DNA of 64,000 nt. Origin: a virus. The stretch spans positions 27,336 to 91,335 of the IMG/VR virus record IMGVR_UViG_3300020390_000002; one strand, given 5' to 3'. Under the pieces are notes generated by a model that worked only from the letters and a program-made list of their open reading frames with translations, did no database searches and had not been told where the DNA came from. The translations under genes were made by a program, and so were the position numbers. Position 1 is the first letter of the stretch; every line of letters starts with the position of its first letter. Positions 62,866 through 64,000 of this stretch are shown here, piece by piece.

Positions 62866-64000
62866 CTAGGCACTCACATACCGATCAATGATCTCGGCGT
62901 CGATCGCGTCGCGGTCGGCTTGATTCGCGCCCGCCGTGATCGTCACACGGCCTATGCGGCTTGCAGCGCCACCGATTCGAAACGGATCGCCCTCTGCAAA
63001 CGATGCAGCATTCGTCAGCGGCGGCGCATTGGTGGCCGCACCCGATCGGAATTCAAACGCTCCATTCACGCCCACGGCAACCGCCGCACTTGCTATAGCC
63101 GTGCCGCTGTGAAGCAACGCGCCGGCGCGATACTGGAAATAATCGTTTTCGCCGTTGCACTCGATCCACGCACGCTCGCCGTCCGTTCGGTAGATAAGAC
63201 CCGTAGACTCAGGTGCCGCCTGTAGATGATTTCCATTTGGACCGAGGTCAAGCATGAAACGCACAGGGTCTCCATCGCGCTCGACAGGCTTGATTCCGTG
63301 CCGGTCTTGGAACAGTGACAGACGCTCATTCGGATCGTAGTCTGCAAGGATTTGGCCACTGGCGATTGTCGTGCGGCGGGGTACGGCGGTTAGGCGCTGA
63401 AATTGTTCGTCGGTCAGGGCTTCGGGGTTGAAGGGTAATTGGCGAATCCAGCCAGACCACGTGTTTTGTCTTCCGCCTATCTCCAAATTTGATGCCGGAA
63501 ACTGCCTTGTTTGCTCGAACTCGTGAACCTCTGATCCATTTGATGAGGTTCGGACAGTAACACCGTCCCATGAAACCGCCGAAATATTGCGGGCTAAGGT
63601 CGGATACTCAACATAGCCGCTGCCGATGTAAGTGAAATGCTCCCCGTCAATCTCACCACTAGCCGCCCTTTGCCCTAAAAACTCATAGTTAGACCCCGCA
63701 GGGGATAATATATAGGAATTACTGGTCGGCTTATTACTAAAAGTTTCCCAGCCAATAACAAACGTCCCGCGCTCGAAATTGTTGAACACGCTCGGGTCAG
63801 TGAAGCGGGCGTCGTCGCGGTCGCGGGTTACGGCGCCGCCGTTTGTGTAGATATAAGAGGATGCATTCTTGCCTTTCTCACACTGCACAAACCCAATTTT
63901 GCACGACGATAGACCAGAGTTTGCGCGCAGGTCATTAGCGTTGCCTTCGCCGAAATAGAGCACAACCATTGTCCCTGCTTCTGTAGCCTCGCGTCCGATT
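62866..64000 (-). CDS. Tail protein with LamG/ConA-like domain, partial at N-terminus
   Basis: The frame is open to the right edge (IGREATEAGT precedes MVVLYFGEGNAND), so the ATG at 63969 may not be the start. About 370 residues are seen. Beta-rich; YIYTNGGAVTRDRDDARF and GGRQNTWSGWIRQLPF recall laminin-G/concanavalin-type sugar-binding domains. Middle block ILADYDPNERLSLFQDRHG follows. It lies directly before the fibre gene. Confidence 0.65.
   Translation of the reverse strand, partial: IGREATEAGTMVVLYFGEGNANDLRANSGLSSCKIGFVQCEKGKNASSYIYTNGGAVTRDRDDARFTDPSVFNNFERGTFVIGWETFSNKPTSNSYILSPAGSNYEFLGQRAASGEIDGEHFTYIGSGYVEYPTLARNISAVSWDGVTVRTSSNGSEVHEFEQTRQFPASNLEIGGRQNTWSGWIRQLPFNPEALTDEQFQRLTAVPRRTTIASGQILADYDPNERLSLFQDRHGIKPVERDGDPVRFMLDLGPNGNHLQAAPESTGLIYRTDGERAWIECNGENDYFQYRAGALLHSGTAIASAAVAVGVNGAFEFRSGAATNAPPLTNAASFAEGDPFRIGGAASRIGRVTITAGANQADRDAIDAEIIDRYVSA

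Overview
The window is part of the genome of a temperate, tailed, double-stranded DNA phage with a GC-rich genome. An outer-membrane spanin lipoprotein, a second lipoprotein with a bacterial lipobox and an attachment site matching a bacterial tRNA-Ala gene point to a Gram-negative (probably Pseudomonadota) host. Almost every gene lies on the minus strand in long polycistronic runs with ATGA or GTGA start/stop overlaps. The exceptions are a two-gene membrane cassette (30920-31238), the repressor (43615-44016) and the integrase (44507-46036).

Layout in the direction of transcription (right to left). 64000-57580: end of a tail-tip/tail-fibre operon, closed by a cupin-like protein and a membrane fatty-acid desaturase. 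57500-53795: candidate holins, nested Rz/Rz1 spanins, a metallophosphoesterase and PhoH. 53743-48724: a 229 aa unknown, then an Hfq/Sm-like protein, DnaB-type helicase and an intein-bearing TOPRIM primase. 48656-45930: ATP-dependent DNA ligase, guanylate kinase and an AbrB/Doc-like toxin-antitoxin pair whose toxin end overlaps the integrase gene. 46036-43319: integrase, attP, repressor and a divergent control region. 43033-34388: CobT-like and CobS-like proteins, a split DNA polymerase III alpha with a homing endonuclease gene between its halves, and a small helical protein. 34324-31303: T4-gp32-like SSB, 5'-3' exonuclease and RecA. 30782-24028: small unknowns, SbcD/SbcC-like nuclease, RuvC-like resolvase and a set of proteins sharing a C-terminal tag. 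23950-15155: class I ribonucleotide reductase (nrdA, nrdB), a MazG-like hydrolase and a thymidylate synthase with an inserted nuclease domain. 15155-1: many small accessory proteins, often paralogous pairs, plus a DnaQ-like exonuclease and a P-loop kinase.

The genes form a self-sufficient replication and recombination machine with its own dNTP supply: NrdAB, ThyA, Gmk and a MazG-like protein; PolIII alpha, DnaB, primase, SSB, ligase and FEN; RecA, SbcCD and RuvC. The most striking feature is a near-palindromic operator, TAAGTCAGCGCTGACTTA, seen about 29 times. It is almost exclusively intergenic, sits in promoter spacers, at predicted transcription starts and even inside a terminator stem, and is clustered around the repressor, attP and integrase promoter. 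This looks like one global repressor silencing many scattered promoters, as P1 C1 operators or mycobacteriophage L5 stoperators do.

Other unusual points are: an integrase fused to an excisionase-like HTH domain; a phage Hfq-like protein; selfish insertions in or beside thyA, nrdB, polIII alpha and the primase; a uracil-DNA-glycosylase-like domain fused to polIII alpha; and a C-terminal L-x-G-S-W tag on five proteins. The att core is flanked by phage DNA and by arm-type repeats on both sides, so the sequence is the phage form (attP), not an integrated prophage end. No CRISPR array, rRNA or complete tRNA gene was seen.
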